Shown here: in pieces, positions 34,253 through 44,600 of the stretch
How the letters are laid out: each line of letters begins with the position of its first letter
Numbering within the stretch: position 1 is the stretch's first letter
NCBI GenBank assembly: GCA_013151735.1
Contig: JAADHR010000199.1
Location: 146,091 to 209,800 of the forward strand
Length of the DNA stretch: 63,710 bases
Direction: 5' to 3'
DNA from: Calditrichota bacterium
GTDB taxonomy: Bacteria; Zhuqueibacterota; JdFR-76; BMS3Abin05
The notes under the pieces: model-generated
What the model was told of the DNA's origin: nothing
The model's input: the letters and a program-made list of their open reading frames with translations, nothing else
Database searches by the model: none
Made by a program: the position numbers and the translations under genes

Positions 34253-35629
34253 ATGAAATATCAAAAATTGGCTATTGAGACGAATGAAAAGATGATTTTT
34301 GGCTCGACCCCTTTTCCCGTAAAAACAAGGCGGGGATTGTCCATTGGGGGAGGGAATGTCTATTCGGAACTGAATTTTACGCTTCCTCCCATGGAAATCA
34401 CAGACAAGACACTCGGTTCGATTCAAAGGCAGTACGCCGATATTATCACGGGCGCTATTAAGCGGGCACGGGAGCTGGACTCCAATGGCGTTATTTTTGA
34501 ATTTGAAGCGCTGCTGGAAATGACGCTTCAGCCCAAAATCGGCATTGAATTGGTTAAAATTATGAATGACATTTGCGAAGAGAATTACCAAAAATATGGA
34601 TTTAAGAGCGAAATCCGATTAACCCCCAATGACCTGCGCGAATTTGACCGCCCTCCCAAAATGCGGACCGGCGCCTATCTCGAAAAAATGCTGGAATTGT
34701 TTGAAAAGGGGGCAGAAGCAGGGGGGGACCTCCTGTCGATTGAAAGTACCGGGGGAAAGGAAATATTTGACGACGCGGTACTGATGTGCGACATAAAATC
34801 CGCCATTTTCTCGCTTGCGGTTTTGGGAGTCCGGGATATGAAATTCCTGTGGAGAAAGATTGTGGATATTGCTGCGCAAACAAACCGGATTCCCGGCGGG
34901 GATACCGCCTGCGGCTTTGGCAATACAGCCATGATCCTTGCGGATCAGGGAATGATTCCCAAGGTCTTTGCGGCGATTGTTCGAATTGTATCGGTGGTGC
35001 GGTCGTTGGTGGCTTTGGAAGAGGGCGCAACCGGTCCCGATAAAGATTGTGGGTACGAAGGGGTATTTCTAAAAGCGATTGCGGGCATCCCCATTTCCAT
35101 GGAGGGAAAAACGGCCGCGTGTGCACATTTGAGCGGGGTGGGGAATGTTGCCGCTGCCTGTGCGGATCTCTGGAGTAATGAGTCGGTACAGAACAGCAAA
35201 ATGCTGGCCGGGATGGCGCCCACCGTGTATCTGGAACAGCTGGAATATGATGTCCGTCTTATGAATGCGGCTATCAAAAAAGGAAATGCGTCGGCGCATC
35301 AATTACAGGATCTGTTTGTTGAATCGGACATTCACCTGGATCCCCAGGCACTTATTTTATCGCCTGAAAATGCCATTGAAATATCGAAAGAGATTATCAA
35401 AGGGGATTCGTATTTAGATGCCGCGATCCGGGGCAGTTTGAAGGGAATTGAGATTATTAAGCAGGCCATCGCAACAAACTCATTACGGATTGATGAGAGA
35501 GAAATGAAATGGCTCGAAAGGATTCATGAGGATATTTTAAGCATTCCACGCGAGGAAGACAAATTTATTGAGGAGATATTGCCCTCAATCGACGAGGGGA
35601 AATTCATTCCCTCTGAATACGGTTTATAG
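34253..35629 (+). CDS. mtaB: MtaB-type methanol:corrinoid methyltransferase
   Basis: 458 residues, the usual length. It aligns closely from memory with MtaB of methanogens: MIFGSTPFPVKTRRGLSIGGG, LLSIESTGGKEIFDDAVL, GGDTACGFGNTAM, GATGPDKDCGYEG, EGKTAACAHL, LWSNESV and the C-terminal YGL. The zinc ligands are kept: Glu164, Cys220 and Cys266 (the DCGYE motif). MtaB cleaves the C-O bond of methanol and transfers methyl to a corrinoid protein. The likely carrier is the protein at 23831. A relative with a different methoxy substrate is possible because the neighbours are sugar enzymes. GGAG precedes the ATG by eight bases. The gene lies about 8.6 kb from the activator, separated by oxidoreductases. 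Confidence 0.88.
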   Translation: MKYQKLAIETNEKMIFGSTPFPVKTRRGLSIGGGNVYSELNFTLPPMEITDKTLGSIQRQYADIITGAIKRARELDSNGVIFEFEALLEMTLQPKIGIELVKIMNDICEENYQKYGFKSEIRLTPNDLREFDRPPKMRTGAYLEKMLELFEKGAEAGGDLLSIESTGGKEIFDDAVLMCDIKSAIFSLAVLGVRDMKFLWRKIVDIAAQTNRIPGGDTACGFGNTAMILADQGMIPKVFAAIVRIVSVVRSLVALEEGATGPDKDCGYEGVFLKAIAGIPISMEGKTAACAHLSGVGNVAAACADLWSNESVQNSKMLAGMAPTVYLEQLEYDVRLMNAAIKKGNASAHQLQDLFVESDIHLDPQALILSPENAIEISKEIIKGDSYLDAAIRGSLKGIEIIKQAIATNSLRIDEREMKWLERIHEDILSIPREEDKFIEEILPSIDEGKFIPSEYGL

Positions 35630-35661
35630 TTTGGTTGTTTTAAAATTTAGGAGAAAAAGTA

Positions 35662-37737
35662 ATGAATAGATTGCGTGTGATCATCTGTGGTTTGATGATA
35701 CTGGTTTTAATGCCCGTTTTAGGGCTGGCGAAGGGAAATACCTCATTTAATGGGAAGTGGGAACTTATTCCCAAAAAAAGCAGCGAAATAAGTTTGTATC
35801 GAACCCTTTCTCTGGATATTCAAATCCACGGAACATCCGTCCGAATCATTCAGCAGTGGGGAAATCGACGGTCTTTTCGGGATACATTGAATCTGAAAAC
35901 CGGTGGAGTGGTGAATCGCCTAAAAATTAAAAACCGCGTGTTCCCCACCAATGTGTTTATGGGACTCTCGAAAATGGTCGGAAAAACTGAAAAGGTAACG
36001 GCCAACTGGACTGAGAACGGAAAGGTCTTGAATGTGAAAGAAACCTATCCCGTTTGGAGTTCTCAGGGAAAATCGATGGTGACGGCCACATACACGTACC
36101 GGCTTCAAAAGGATCCCCACATTTTAATCCTGACCGTGCATCGGTCTACCCGGGCTGCACAGCCGGAGATTAAATATGTTCTCAAGCGGAAGGGATATCG
36201 CGACGCGTATGTCATGCATTTGGGAAGTAATTGGGAAATTGCCGGAGATTTGCCGAAACAAGCCTTTTTAATCAGCCTTCAGGGATTGGCGAACACCACC
36301 GCTCCCCGGCTTTATTTTATTTATCCCAAAGATTGGCCGGTGACGTTTACCCCGTTGATTTACAATTTTCTGGAAGATCATTTGAATTTCACGTTTAAGG
36401 AGTTGAAAACCCCGGAACAGGCCTTGCAGACGCTGAAAACCTACGCAAAGGGCTATGTGGTATGGGATAAATCCGTTCGAACCTCTCTTATTGTGGCGTT
36501 TACGGTTGCCGGATTGGATCGGGCCGTCGTGGTGGACGAAACAATGATTCCCATGGTGGAGAAAGCGGGGCTCAAAAAGGTGGCCGATTTCCGCGGACAA
36601 TTTGAGGGTCAAACGGACTACCAGATTTACACGTGGGCCTACAACCAGTACTGGAATCGGTGCAATAAAGACCTTGTCCTCTGGATGGGCGGCGATGCGG
36701 GTAAAATTATGAAACCGGGAATGGCCGACTGGGGCATTTCTCAGCACACCTTTTTTACGGATCTTTCCACACGGAAAACGGATACGCTGGAGTATTCCCT
36801 GGCCGACAAGATTTTGAGCGGGATGCATCCGCTGTCGATGGTGATGGGATGGCACTCGTATGCCAAAGACCTGGAGCGGGAATTTGTGACATTGGCCTCC
36901 AGCCACGGCTTTGCAATCGAAGGGTTGAACACGACGCCGAATTTGAGTTTTCTCCATCAGATCCCACCCACACCGGGATTTGTTTACAAGAATAATACAA
37001 ACGTCATTCCGGGGAAAAAATACATTCCCGAAAACAAGGTGTACATTACCTGCGTGCAATCCGACGGAATTGGTCTGGGAGCGTGGACGAAACCCGGCCG
37101 GGGCGAAATCCCCTACACCTGGGAAATCAGTCTCCAAAAATATCTGCCCCCTGCTTTACTGGAATATTTTTACACGGATGCCACACGCAATGATTATTTC
37201 ATCGGGGCACTTTCCGGGCCCGGGTACATCTACCCGAAAGCGGTTCCGCCCAAACTTTTACCGGGACTTCTGCGCGAGGCCGACGAACGCATGAAACAAC
37301 TGGATCTACAGTACTTTGACGTGATGGATTATTCGCAGGGCGCCACGGTTGAAGGGAACACGGAATTGACCAAAAGCGTGGTGAAAGCCTATTACAAATA
37401 CATGCCTCATGCGCTGGGTTTTCTGAACGGTTACGCCCCTGCCTTTACGTTTGCCATTCAGGACAAACGGCCCTTGATTTCATTTGATTATTATCTTTCT
37501 CCCACACGGGATGAAGATGCCGCTGTGGCTGACATCGAAGAATTAAGCCGAATCAATTCGAAACGCCCTTACTTCTTGCTGTTGCACGTGCGGGAATCCA
37601 GCGACATCAAGCGGGTGCAACGCATTTTAACGAAACTCAAAAAGGGATTGGACTACGAATTGGTGCCCCTGGATGTCTTTATGAAATTAGCCGGGGAGAA
37701 GCCCACGTTTAAAGAACATTTTTTAAAAGAGAAATAG
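35662..37737 (+). CDS. GxGYxYP-family putative glycoside hydrolase
   Basis: 691 residues. Signal peptide ending near residue 25 (LGLAKG). Residues 28-180 form a beta-rich domain (SFNGKWELIPKKSS). Residues from about 190 to the end match the GxGYxYP domains: the name motif is GPGYIYP at 519-525, and NWEIAGDLPKQAFLISLQGLANT-like text marks the N-terminal part (residues 193 onward). The family is placed among putative glycoside hydrolases; the reaction is not established. AGGAGA lies before the ATG. The next two genes are tightly coupled to it, so the three probably act on the same carbohydrate. Expected periplasmic or extracellular. Confidence 0.85.
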   Translation: MNRLRVIICGLMILVLMPVLGLAKGNTSFNGKWELIPKKSSEISLYRTLSLDIQIHGTSVRIIQQWGNRRSFRDTLNLKTGGVVNRLKIKNRVFPTNVFMGLSKMVGKTEKVTANWTENGKVLNVKETYPVWSSQGKSMVTATYTYRLQKDPHILILTVHRSTRAAQPEIKYVLKRKGYRDAYVMHLGSNWEIAGDLPKQAFLISLQGLANTTAPRLYFIYPKDWPVTFTPLIYNFLEDHLNFTFKELKTPEQALQTLKTYAKGYVVWDKSVRTSLIVAFTVAGLDRAVVVDETMIPMVEKAGLKKVADFRGQFEGQTDYQIYTWAYNQYWNRCNKDLVLWMGGDAGKIMKPGMADWGISQHTFFTDLSTRKTDTLEYSLADKILSGMHPLSMVMGWHSYAKDLEREFVTLASSHGFAIEGLNTTPNLSFLHQIPPTPGFVYKNNTNVIPGKKYIPENKVYITCVQSDGIGLGAWTKPGRGEIPYTWEISLQKYLPPALLEYFYTDATRNDYFIGALSGPGYIYPKAVPPKLLPGLLREADERMKQLDLQYFDVMDYSQGATVEGNTELTKSVVKAYYKYMPHALGFLNGYAPAFTFAIQDKRPLISFDYYLSPTRDEDAAVADIEELSRINSKRPYFLLLHVRESSDIKRVQRILTKLKKGLDYELVPLDVFMKLAGEKPTFKEHFLKEK

Positions 37738-37754
37738 TGCGGGAGAATAAAACT

Positions 37755-38555
37755 ATGCGGTTAGGAATTGTGTCAGATGAAATTTCCAAGAATTTTGAAG
37801 AAGCCTTGACCCACGCACAGAATTGGGGAATTTCACATTTTGAACTGCGTGTGCTTCAATCGGGCCGTGTTCCCTATGTGGATGCAGACGAAGTGGAGTG
37901 GGTTTTAAAGCTGCTGAAAGAAAAATCGGCCCGGATTACAGCCCTCTCTCCGGGAATTCTGAAAGCCCCGTTGCGGGAAAAAGAAATCCTTAAGAAAGAA
38001 ATTAAGGAAACAATTTTCGAAACCTTTCGCTTGGCAGAAAAATTTGGAACCCATCGAATTATTGTTTTTGGAATTGAGCGGGAGAAAAATGAACCGGATA
38101 GCCACTACGACGATGCGCTAAATCTTTTGGGTGACGTAGCGGTTCTGGGAGAAAAAAACGGGTTTACCATTTTTGTGGAAAATGAGCCCGGTTTTTGGTG
38201 CGATACGGGAAAAAACACAGCGAAAATTCTGAACACGATTGATTCTGACTTTTTACGAGCCAACTGGGATCCGGGGAACGCCCTCTGGGCGGACGAAATT
38301 CCATACCCCGACGGCTACGAAGCCATTAAGCCGTTTATTGGGAATGTCCATGCGAAGGATTACGCCAAACAACCGGACGGCTCATTTGCGTGCCGTGTGA
38401 TTGGTGAAGGGGATATCGACTATGAAAATCACGTAAAAGCCCTTTTAAGAGACCAGGTGGTGGACCAAATTACAATTGAAACACACTGCGAGCCGCTTCT
38501 GGAAAAATCACAAAAAAATGCTGCAATTCTGAAGAAATGGCTGGGACAATCATGA
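37755..38555 (+). CDS. Sugar phosphate isomerase/epimerase-like TIM-barrel protein
   Basis: 266 residues from the ATG at 37755, with GGGAG nine bases upstream; a GTG at 37737 would overlap the previous stop. The xylose-isomerase-like barrel is clear: LGIVSDEISKNFEEALTHAQ, ELRVLQSGR, VENEPGFWCDTG, ANWDPGNALW, NVHAKDY, IGEGDIDY and TIETHC. Metal ligands are probably the Glu of VENEP, the Asp of WDPGN, the His of VHAKD and the Glu of IETH. Family members isomerise or epimerise keto-sugars, inosose or similar. Its last four bases overlap the ATG of the heparinase-like gene. Cytoplasmic; substrate inferred to be a monosaccharide derived from the glycan degraded by its neighbours. Confidence 0.87.
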   Translation: MRLGIVSDEISKNFEEALTHAQNWGISHFELRVLQSGRVPYVDADEVEWVLKLLKEKSARITALSPGILKAPLREKEILKKEIKETIFETFRLAEKFGTHRIIVFGIEREKNEPDSHYDDALNLLGDVAVLGEKNGFTIFVENEPGFWCDTGKNTAKILNTIDSDFLRANWDPGNALWADEIPYPDGYEAIKPFIGNVHAKDYAKQPDGSFACRVIGEGDIDYENHVKALLRDQVVDQITIETHCEPLLEKSQKNAAILKKWLGQS

Positions 38556-40906
38556 AAAAGTTACGTAAGAATCTAAAAAACCTCCTTCAAAAAGGGCTTG
38601 TTTGGGTACCTGTCATTCTGTGTGTAATTTTTATCACCAATGTGCTTTCGGCTCAAACACCCTCTCCGGTACCCCTTAAAAGCTATCTGGAATTTGCCAG
38701 GGCTTCAGCGGACTGGACATGGGATCACTACGATTCACTGGTAACGGTGTGGCGACAGAAATTCGATCCCTACAATGTGTTCGGATACCGTCCGCCGCCT
38801 CGCCTGCTGGAAATGGCCACCATTGATGCCTTTCTATTCGAAAAGGAAGGAAACAAAACCTACGCCAAACGGGCAAAAAAGGTTCTTTTAACCTACGGAG
38901 ATTTTCGAAGCATCTACCCGGAGGCGGCCCGTAAAAAGCGGCCGGATTATGCGAAGGGGGTTCCGGCTCTGCCCGACTTTTTTACGACCATGCGCTACAT
39001 TCGGGCCTACGATTCGCTGAAGCGCATGCATTATCTCTCGCGGTCAGACCGGAAAAAGATTGAAGAAATTATTTCCGAAAGTGTCGATTACATTCTTCGA
39101 ACGCAGGAATGGGGAGCCATGAATCGGGGAATGCTTCGGGCCGAAGGGTTGGCCTGGGCGATTCGGGCCGTTCCCAATAGTCCCCGCATTAAGTATTGGA
39201 AGATGATCAAACGGGCCATCGGATTTGATAATTGGGGAAATTGGGAAATTGAGGATGCAACCCACTACAATGCCATTTGGCTGTACAGCTTGCTGGGTTA
39301 TGCCGATGCCCAGCACAAATTGGGTGACCTGTTTCAACTGCCGGAAATGACGTACTACGCCCATTATTATCTTAATTTGATATGCCCCGACGGGATGATT
39401 CCCGATTTTGGTGATGCGTACTGGCACTCCAACTGGAGCCGCTATCTGGTGTTTTTTGAAGCCGCGGCAAAGGCTTACAAAAGTCCCCAATTAAAATGGG
39501 CGGCGGAAACCATTGCCAATCGGTTTGTGGATTTCAAGAAGATTTCAAATATTGGCCTGGCCTACATGCTTCTGGACTGTTACCGGTTTGGTACAGACCA
39601 TGTAAAAGCAGCTCCTCCAAAGGTGCTGAGTGAAGAAGTGATGGAGGATGTGGTCGGGAAAAAGATTGTTTTCCGAAACGGTTGGAAACCGGAATCCACG
39701 TACATGCTTTTGGATTATCGGGATGTGTGGGGCGGTGGTCTCATTTTTCGGGATTACCTCAGAGACACCATTCCCATTGAAGAAGAAAAGGCCACGCACG
39801 GACATTCCGATGAAAACAGCATTCCCCTGCTGATGAAAAACAGATGTGTGCTTTTACACGATGGCGGGTACCGCGATTACATGCCCAGCGGGCCTTACGG
39901 CGCTTACCGCGCGGACTATTTTCACAACCGTCTTTGTGTACGGCAGGAAAAAATGTTCATGGGGCAGAAAAAAGGCGAATACCGGTTCAGCAATAAGAAT
40001 CACGCTGCGATTCCGGAGCAATCGGTTCTGGGATTTTTACACAATTCCGGTGCCCACCGGCAGGTTCGCACGGAAAAATACGACTTTCTGACCTTTCCGG
40101 ATTTTGATTACAGCCGGACGCGGGTGATCGATACCAAGTTGGGCTACCAATGGGATCGGGTCATCACCTATGTCAAACATCCCGACGTGTTTGTCGTGTT
40201 TGATATTTTTAAGGCCACGACGTCCGAATATTTTACGGCGGCCAATCTTTGGCACACACGAAAAATTCTCGCCAAAGGCGATCATTGGTACGACACGGTG
40301 TACGACTCCCTGCGAAACGTGGTATTACCCACGAATGAGCATTTGCTGATCTATTTTCCGAAACCTCACTTTAAGCTGGAACAGGTGGAACCGGAGAGAC
40401 GGTACTGGCAAAAGGAATTTGTGATCAGCGAGGTGGGAACCCAGCATTTTGAATTGGGGCAAAATATCGGCTTTGTAACGGTACTGGTTCCTCATTCGAA
40501 AAACGAAGCTCCGGAAAAGTGGGTGAAAAAAATTCACTATGTTAAAACCCAGCCGGCAGGCGACGGGCTTTGTGTCAGGATTCAAGAAGGCTCACGTACA
40601 ATTTGGGTGGGTGTTAAACGGGATTTGCGCAAGGAGATGTTCCGGGAGTGGCGTCGTCCCAAATACACGTATGCGTCCGGGAAAATACGCTACGGAAAAT
40701 TTGAAACAAACGGTGATTTTTTCTTCGCTGCCAAGCAGGGGAAAACCCTGTCATTTACGGCAGTAAATCTGACGAAAGCCCTTTGGGGAAACCAGACTCT
40801 TTTTGCTCAAACACCCAATCAGTTTGGGCTGGCGTTTGATGGAAGTCCCGATACGGCCGGGGTGGGAAAAGTGCGGTATTGGCGGGACAGCGTTCAGATT
40901 AAATAG
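38552..40906 (+). CDS. Heparinase II/III-like polysaccharide lyase (copy 1)
   Basis: 784 residues from the ATG at 38552 (ATGA overlap); an upstream ATG at 38537 adds five residues. A signal peptide ends at SAQTPS. Residues 40-345 are an alpha-alpha toroid (YYAHYYLNLICPDGMIPDFGDAYWHSNWSR region), residues 360-780 the beta-sandwich Heparinase_II/III C-terminal domain. His416 and His418 in THGHSDENS are the usual metal or catalytic signature; a Tyr-rich segment near GGYRDYMPSGPYG follows. The family cleaves uronic-acid polysaccharides such as heparin, heparosan, alginate or related glycans. It is paralogous to the gene at 50848. Localisation is periplasmic or outside. Confidence 0.88.
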   Translation: MKKLRKNLKNLLQKGLVWVPVILCVIFITNVLSAQTPSPVPLKSYLEFARASADWTWDHYDSLVTVWRQKFDPYNVFGYRPPPRLLEMATIDAFLFEKEGNKTYAKRAKKVLLTYGDFRSIYPEAARKKRPDYAKGVPALPDFFTTMRYIRAYDSLKRMHYLSRSDRKKIEEIISESVDYILRTQEWGAMNRGMLRAEGLAWAIRAVPNSPRIKYWKMIKRAIGFDNWGNWEIEDATHYNAIWLYSLLGYADAQHKLGDLFQLPEMTYYAHYYLNLICPDGMIPDFGDAYWHSNWSRYLVFFEAAAKAYKSPQLKWAAETIANRFVDFKKISNIGLAYMLLDCYRFGTDHVKAAPPKVLSEEVMEDVVGKKIVFRNGWKPESTYMLLDYRDVWGGGLIFRDYLRDTIPIEEEKATHGHSDENSIPLLMKNRCVLLHDGGYRDYMPSGPYGAYRADYFHNRLCVRQEKMFMGQKKGEYRFSNKNHAAIPEQSVLGFLHNSGAHRQVRTEKYDFLTFPDFDYSRTRVIDTKLGYQWDRVITYVKHPDVFVVFDIFKATTSEYFTAANLWHTRKILAKGDHWYDTVYDSLRNVVLPTNEHLLIYFPKPHFKLEQVEPERRYWQKEFVISEVGTQHFELGQNIGFVTVLVPHSKNEAPEKWVKKIHYVKTQPAGDGLCVRIQEGSRTIWVGVKRDLRKEMFREWRRPKYTYASGKIRYGKFETNGDFFFAAKQGKTLSFTAVNLTKALWGNQTLFAQTPNQFGLAFDGSPDTAGVGKVRYWRDSVQIK

Positions 40907-40993
40907 GGGGAATTATCGTGTCTAAGAGAGAAAAAAAACAATTCTTAAAGGCAAAGTTACCGTCCGAAAAAGTTAATATTCTGTAATTTTTTC

Positions 40994-41022
40994 TTGACTT
41001 TAAGAATGGATTTCCGTATAAT
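40994..41022 (+). promoter_or_regulatory. Consensus sigma-70 promoter of the second receptor operon
   Basis: TTGACT (40994-40999), a 17-base spacer and a perfect TATAAT (41017-41022). Start of transcription is expected near 41029. The -35 context TTCTTGACT is the same as in the ROK promoters at 17796 and 17845. Confidence 0.75.
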
Positions 41023-41465
41023 GAAGCAATCTTACAAATTCTCTCTTAGGTCTGTTTTTTTGGGAAACATTTCTGTTTAGATTTCTCATTTCCGGTAAAA
41101 GCATCAGAAAATATCATTACAACACGGTTACTTCTTGGGTATTGGAGTCTGGACAAGTCGCTTTCTTGATTCCGCCTCAAGCGATTTTGGCAACAAACTG
41201 ATCGGATAAACCTGGTATTTTAAAGGGGCACCTTGTCTGTGTAGCAATTCATGGGATTAATGTGACCATTTTCTGTACCCTTGCGAAGATTCTTGATGCT
41301 GCAAGATGTGATATGCAGATCATTGAAAAATCAATAGTCAATGTTACATTGAGCAAAATCTTTGTAAGGATAGGTAAGCAATACCCTCATTAATCCGCAC
41401 TTATCCAACAGGGGAATTGGATAAATCGTTTTTATCTGAGCTTAAGGCTTTTTTGAAAGGAGGTG

Positions 41466-41558
41466 GTGTCATTTGACATAGCGTGGTCACGTCATTTTCG
41501 TAAAAAAATCTTACTTAAAAAGGAGGTGATGACCGTCTGTTGCTGTAGATGGATCTGA
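41466..41558 (+). CDS. Possible 30-residue leader peptide ORF
   Basis: A GTG at 41466 opens a frame of 30 codons ending at TGA 41556-41558, and an in-frame ATG at 41529 would give a nine-residue version with three consecutive cysteines (MTVCCCRWI). Both starts follow near-perfect Shine-Dalgarno sequences (41457-41463 and 41519-41526), though at only two bases distance, which is short. The ORF lies 54 bases before the receptor gene in its leader. It may be a regulatory leader, or a chance ORF near RNA structure. The peptide is basic and matches nothing I know. Confidence 0.25.
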   Translation: MSFDIAWSRHFRKKILLKKEVMTVCCCRWI

Positions 41559-41612
41559 CAAAATAGTTAAAAAAATGAGTTGGAGACTTCTCAATCTTAA
41601 GGAGGATTGAAC

Positions 41613-44600
41613 ATGTCAAAATCTTTAAGCAGAAGTCTTGTGGGGTTCGTTTCAGTTCTTATCCTGATATTTTTTGTGGTCGGTTCATTATTAGCCGGAC
41701 AAACCGGCAAAATAGCCGGCGTCGTTAAGGATAAGGCAACTGGAGACCCGCTTCCGGGTGCAAATATAATGATTGAAGGTACCCAGATGGGAGCAAGCGC
41801 TGATAGTCAGGGTCGATATTTTATTATCAACGTACCCCCAGGAAAATACACCGTGGTTGCCAGATTTATCGGTTACCAAAGTGTTCGCAAGACGAATGTA
41901 ATTGTGACAATTGATGCCACAACCGAATTGGACTTTGCACTTTCTGCACGAGCCATCGCAGGCAAAGCCGTAACGATTGTGGCCGAACGGCCTCTAATTG
42001 AAAAAACACTCACCCAATCGAAATCCACAATTAGTGCGGCAGAATTAGATAATACCATGCCTGTTGGTTCGGTTCATGGTATTGTTGAAACGGCCGCATC
42101 CACTTTCCATGGTTATGTTCGTGGTGGACGAAAATATGAAACCAAGATCATTGTGGACGGTGTGGATGTCACGGATAATTACTACACCGGTGGCACGGGT
42201 GCTTTTGGAAGTGGTGATGTCGGGCATCCCTATCAGGGATACCGTGAATCGAATGATAATCAGACATCCACCATTAATGTTCCTTCCAGTGCCATTCAGG
42301 AAATGGTGGTTTATGCCGGTACATTTACGGCAGAATACCCCACGGCATCAGCCGGGATCATCAACATTGTAACCAAAATGGGCGGCGATCGTTATCATGG
42401 AAAAATTTTCATGAGAGCTACGCCCTTTGATAAAATGCGCCATTTTGGAAGCAATGTGTACTGGATGCGTGGTGGCCCGGGACAACCGGATGGCTATTGG
42501 AATGAAAAACAACGCTATCTGAATGATGGAACGGATTATGGCAAACGAGTCGCCTCACTGTATACCTGGACGGAAGCTCTGGCCAAGGACAAGTATTATT
42601 ATGATCCGACTGATTCTATGGGCTTAGGACGCTCGATAGGATTGGAAGGAAACTTGAGTGGCCCGGTTCCCTTTTTAGGCAAAAAGGCGGGCTTTTTCCT
42701 GAGTGCCCGATTCTCCCACATGCGACCGACCCCTCTGCCTTTCGAAGTAAGCCAGCATTTGAATGTGGGCTTGAAGATGGATTATAAATTTTCAGCCGAC
42801 AAGAAGCTCCTGGTGTACGGACAATTGGAAGATGGAGGCAAACTGTTCAATTGGGTCAACTGGAAATTCAATCCGAAATGGAGCTATTATATGCAGGGTG
42901 CTCCCCGGTACAAAGACCTGAGCGGTTTAACATATGCCAAGTGGACCCATTCACTGAGCAAGAAGAGCTTTTACACGGTACAATTGAGCTACACAAGCCG
43001 TCAGGATTGGACAGGGTATCCCGACGATAATGGTGACGGCTATTGCAGTATCGATGAAAAGGGTGACTTTATTGAGTTTGCCAACATTGAGCAATATCAG
43101 AAATATGTGGGTGGCGAGATTAAAGTCGATACTCTGAAGGATGCCAGCGGAAAGGTGATTGGTTACAATCGTTGGCTGGACCCTGCCACAATGAATGGGT
43201 ACAAGCCGGGACACTTTGGTGATCCTAATTATCGTGTCTTTTTCAAAGAAACCGTTGACCCCGCTTCCGGTGTAGACGAATCAAAAGCCAACTTCTACAA
43301 GGTTGATGGATGGTATCGAACCGCCTACCCTGTACCGTTGTATATTCACAATCGACGGGATGCAACCACGCTGAAGGCGGACTTTACGAGCCAGGTCTCG
43401 TATAACCACCAGCTTAAAACGGGATTTCAGTTCCGCTATCATACCATTAAACAGCGTTCACTGCAGTCTCCTTTGGGAGGACGCGGACATAAATATCCAA
43501 CGTCATTGTTTACGGTTGATGATTGGACATTTCATCCCAAAGAATTTGCAACCTATCTGCAGGATCGTATCGAATACAAGGGTATGATCATTAATGTCGG
43601 TGGACGTGTGGATGCCTACAATGTTGACACGCGTTACTTTGTAAACGATTTTCATCCGTTTGATGTGATTCGTGCCTCAACCGGCGACCTGATGGAACTT
43701 CGGCCCAAGAGAGACGGAAAAGTTGGCTGGAAGTGGTATTTTAGCCCAAGAATTGGTGTATCGCATCCGGTAAAAGAAAATATGGCGATTCACTATTCCT
43801 TTGGCAAGTTTATCCAGTATCCGAATTTTGCGTCGTTATATGAAGGATACAATTTTACGGACTATGCCGCATCACCGAGCATTAAGACCAAATGGGTGGA
43901 TCAGCAGCCTATTCGGTCCACATCCTATGAAATGGGTATTCAGTATGCCCCACTTCAGACTTTGGGATTTGATGTGTCTGCTTATTATCGCGATGTGGAT
44001 AATTATTCATCCATCTACTATCAGTTGTCCCCGTATGCCGGACAGACCCTGTTATTCTACACCACGTGGGGTCACGCAGATGCACGCGGAATTGAAGTGA
44101 CGGTTGAAAAGCGTCCCTCAAAGTGGTGGTCGGGTCGGATTACCTATTCGTATTCCTACATTAAAGCAGCAACACCCAAAAGCAGTAAAGACCCGATGCA
44201 GCGCCAGGTTTTTTCAGCCAAAAAAGATAGCGCTGATTTCGGCGGAAAACTCCCCTGGGATTGGATTGATCATCACAATTATCGTGAGGAAAATATCACG
44301 GTACGCAGCACAGCGAATGCGCTTGCGGGTGGTTATGACCGCTCTCATCGTTTTGCTGCATCGTTGATTTTTTACTTGCCCTATGGTTTTCAGGTGAGTT
44401 CCATCGGCGAGTTGACCAGCGGCTTTAAGTATCGTCCTTTGGAGAATACCGGAAACGATCCTTACTTCGACATCAGCCCGGGTCTTCGGACAGGCCCCTG
44501 GAACTATTATCTGAATGCACGGCTCACCAAAGAATTTCATTTTGGTATGATGAACATGAAAATTTTTGGTGAAGTCAGAAATATCACGAATCACAAGAAT

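Larger units (their letters stand above)
40907..41612. other. Long intergenic region containing promoter and 0.58 kb leader
   Basis: About 700 bases without an established gene. A strong promoter lies at 40994-41022. The rest is a leader for the receptor operon. It contains two perfect matches to the anti-Shine-Dalgarno partner (AAAGGAGGTG at 41456 and AAAGGAGGTGATG at 41519), and a true one just before the receptor ATG. I found no B12-box or other riboswitch core that I recognise. Confidence 0.6.

Noticed and set aside
36268-37137. 289-codon open frame on the minus strand
   Set aside because: It lies wholly inside the GxGYxYP gene, has no signal, motif or ribosome binding site, and its composition is that of an antisense shadow.
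41023-41612. Cobalamin riboswitch in the long leader
   Set aside because: I could not find the conserved B12-box or the surrounding core helices, although a corrinoid locus made it an attractive idea.
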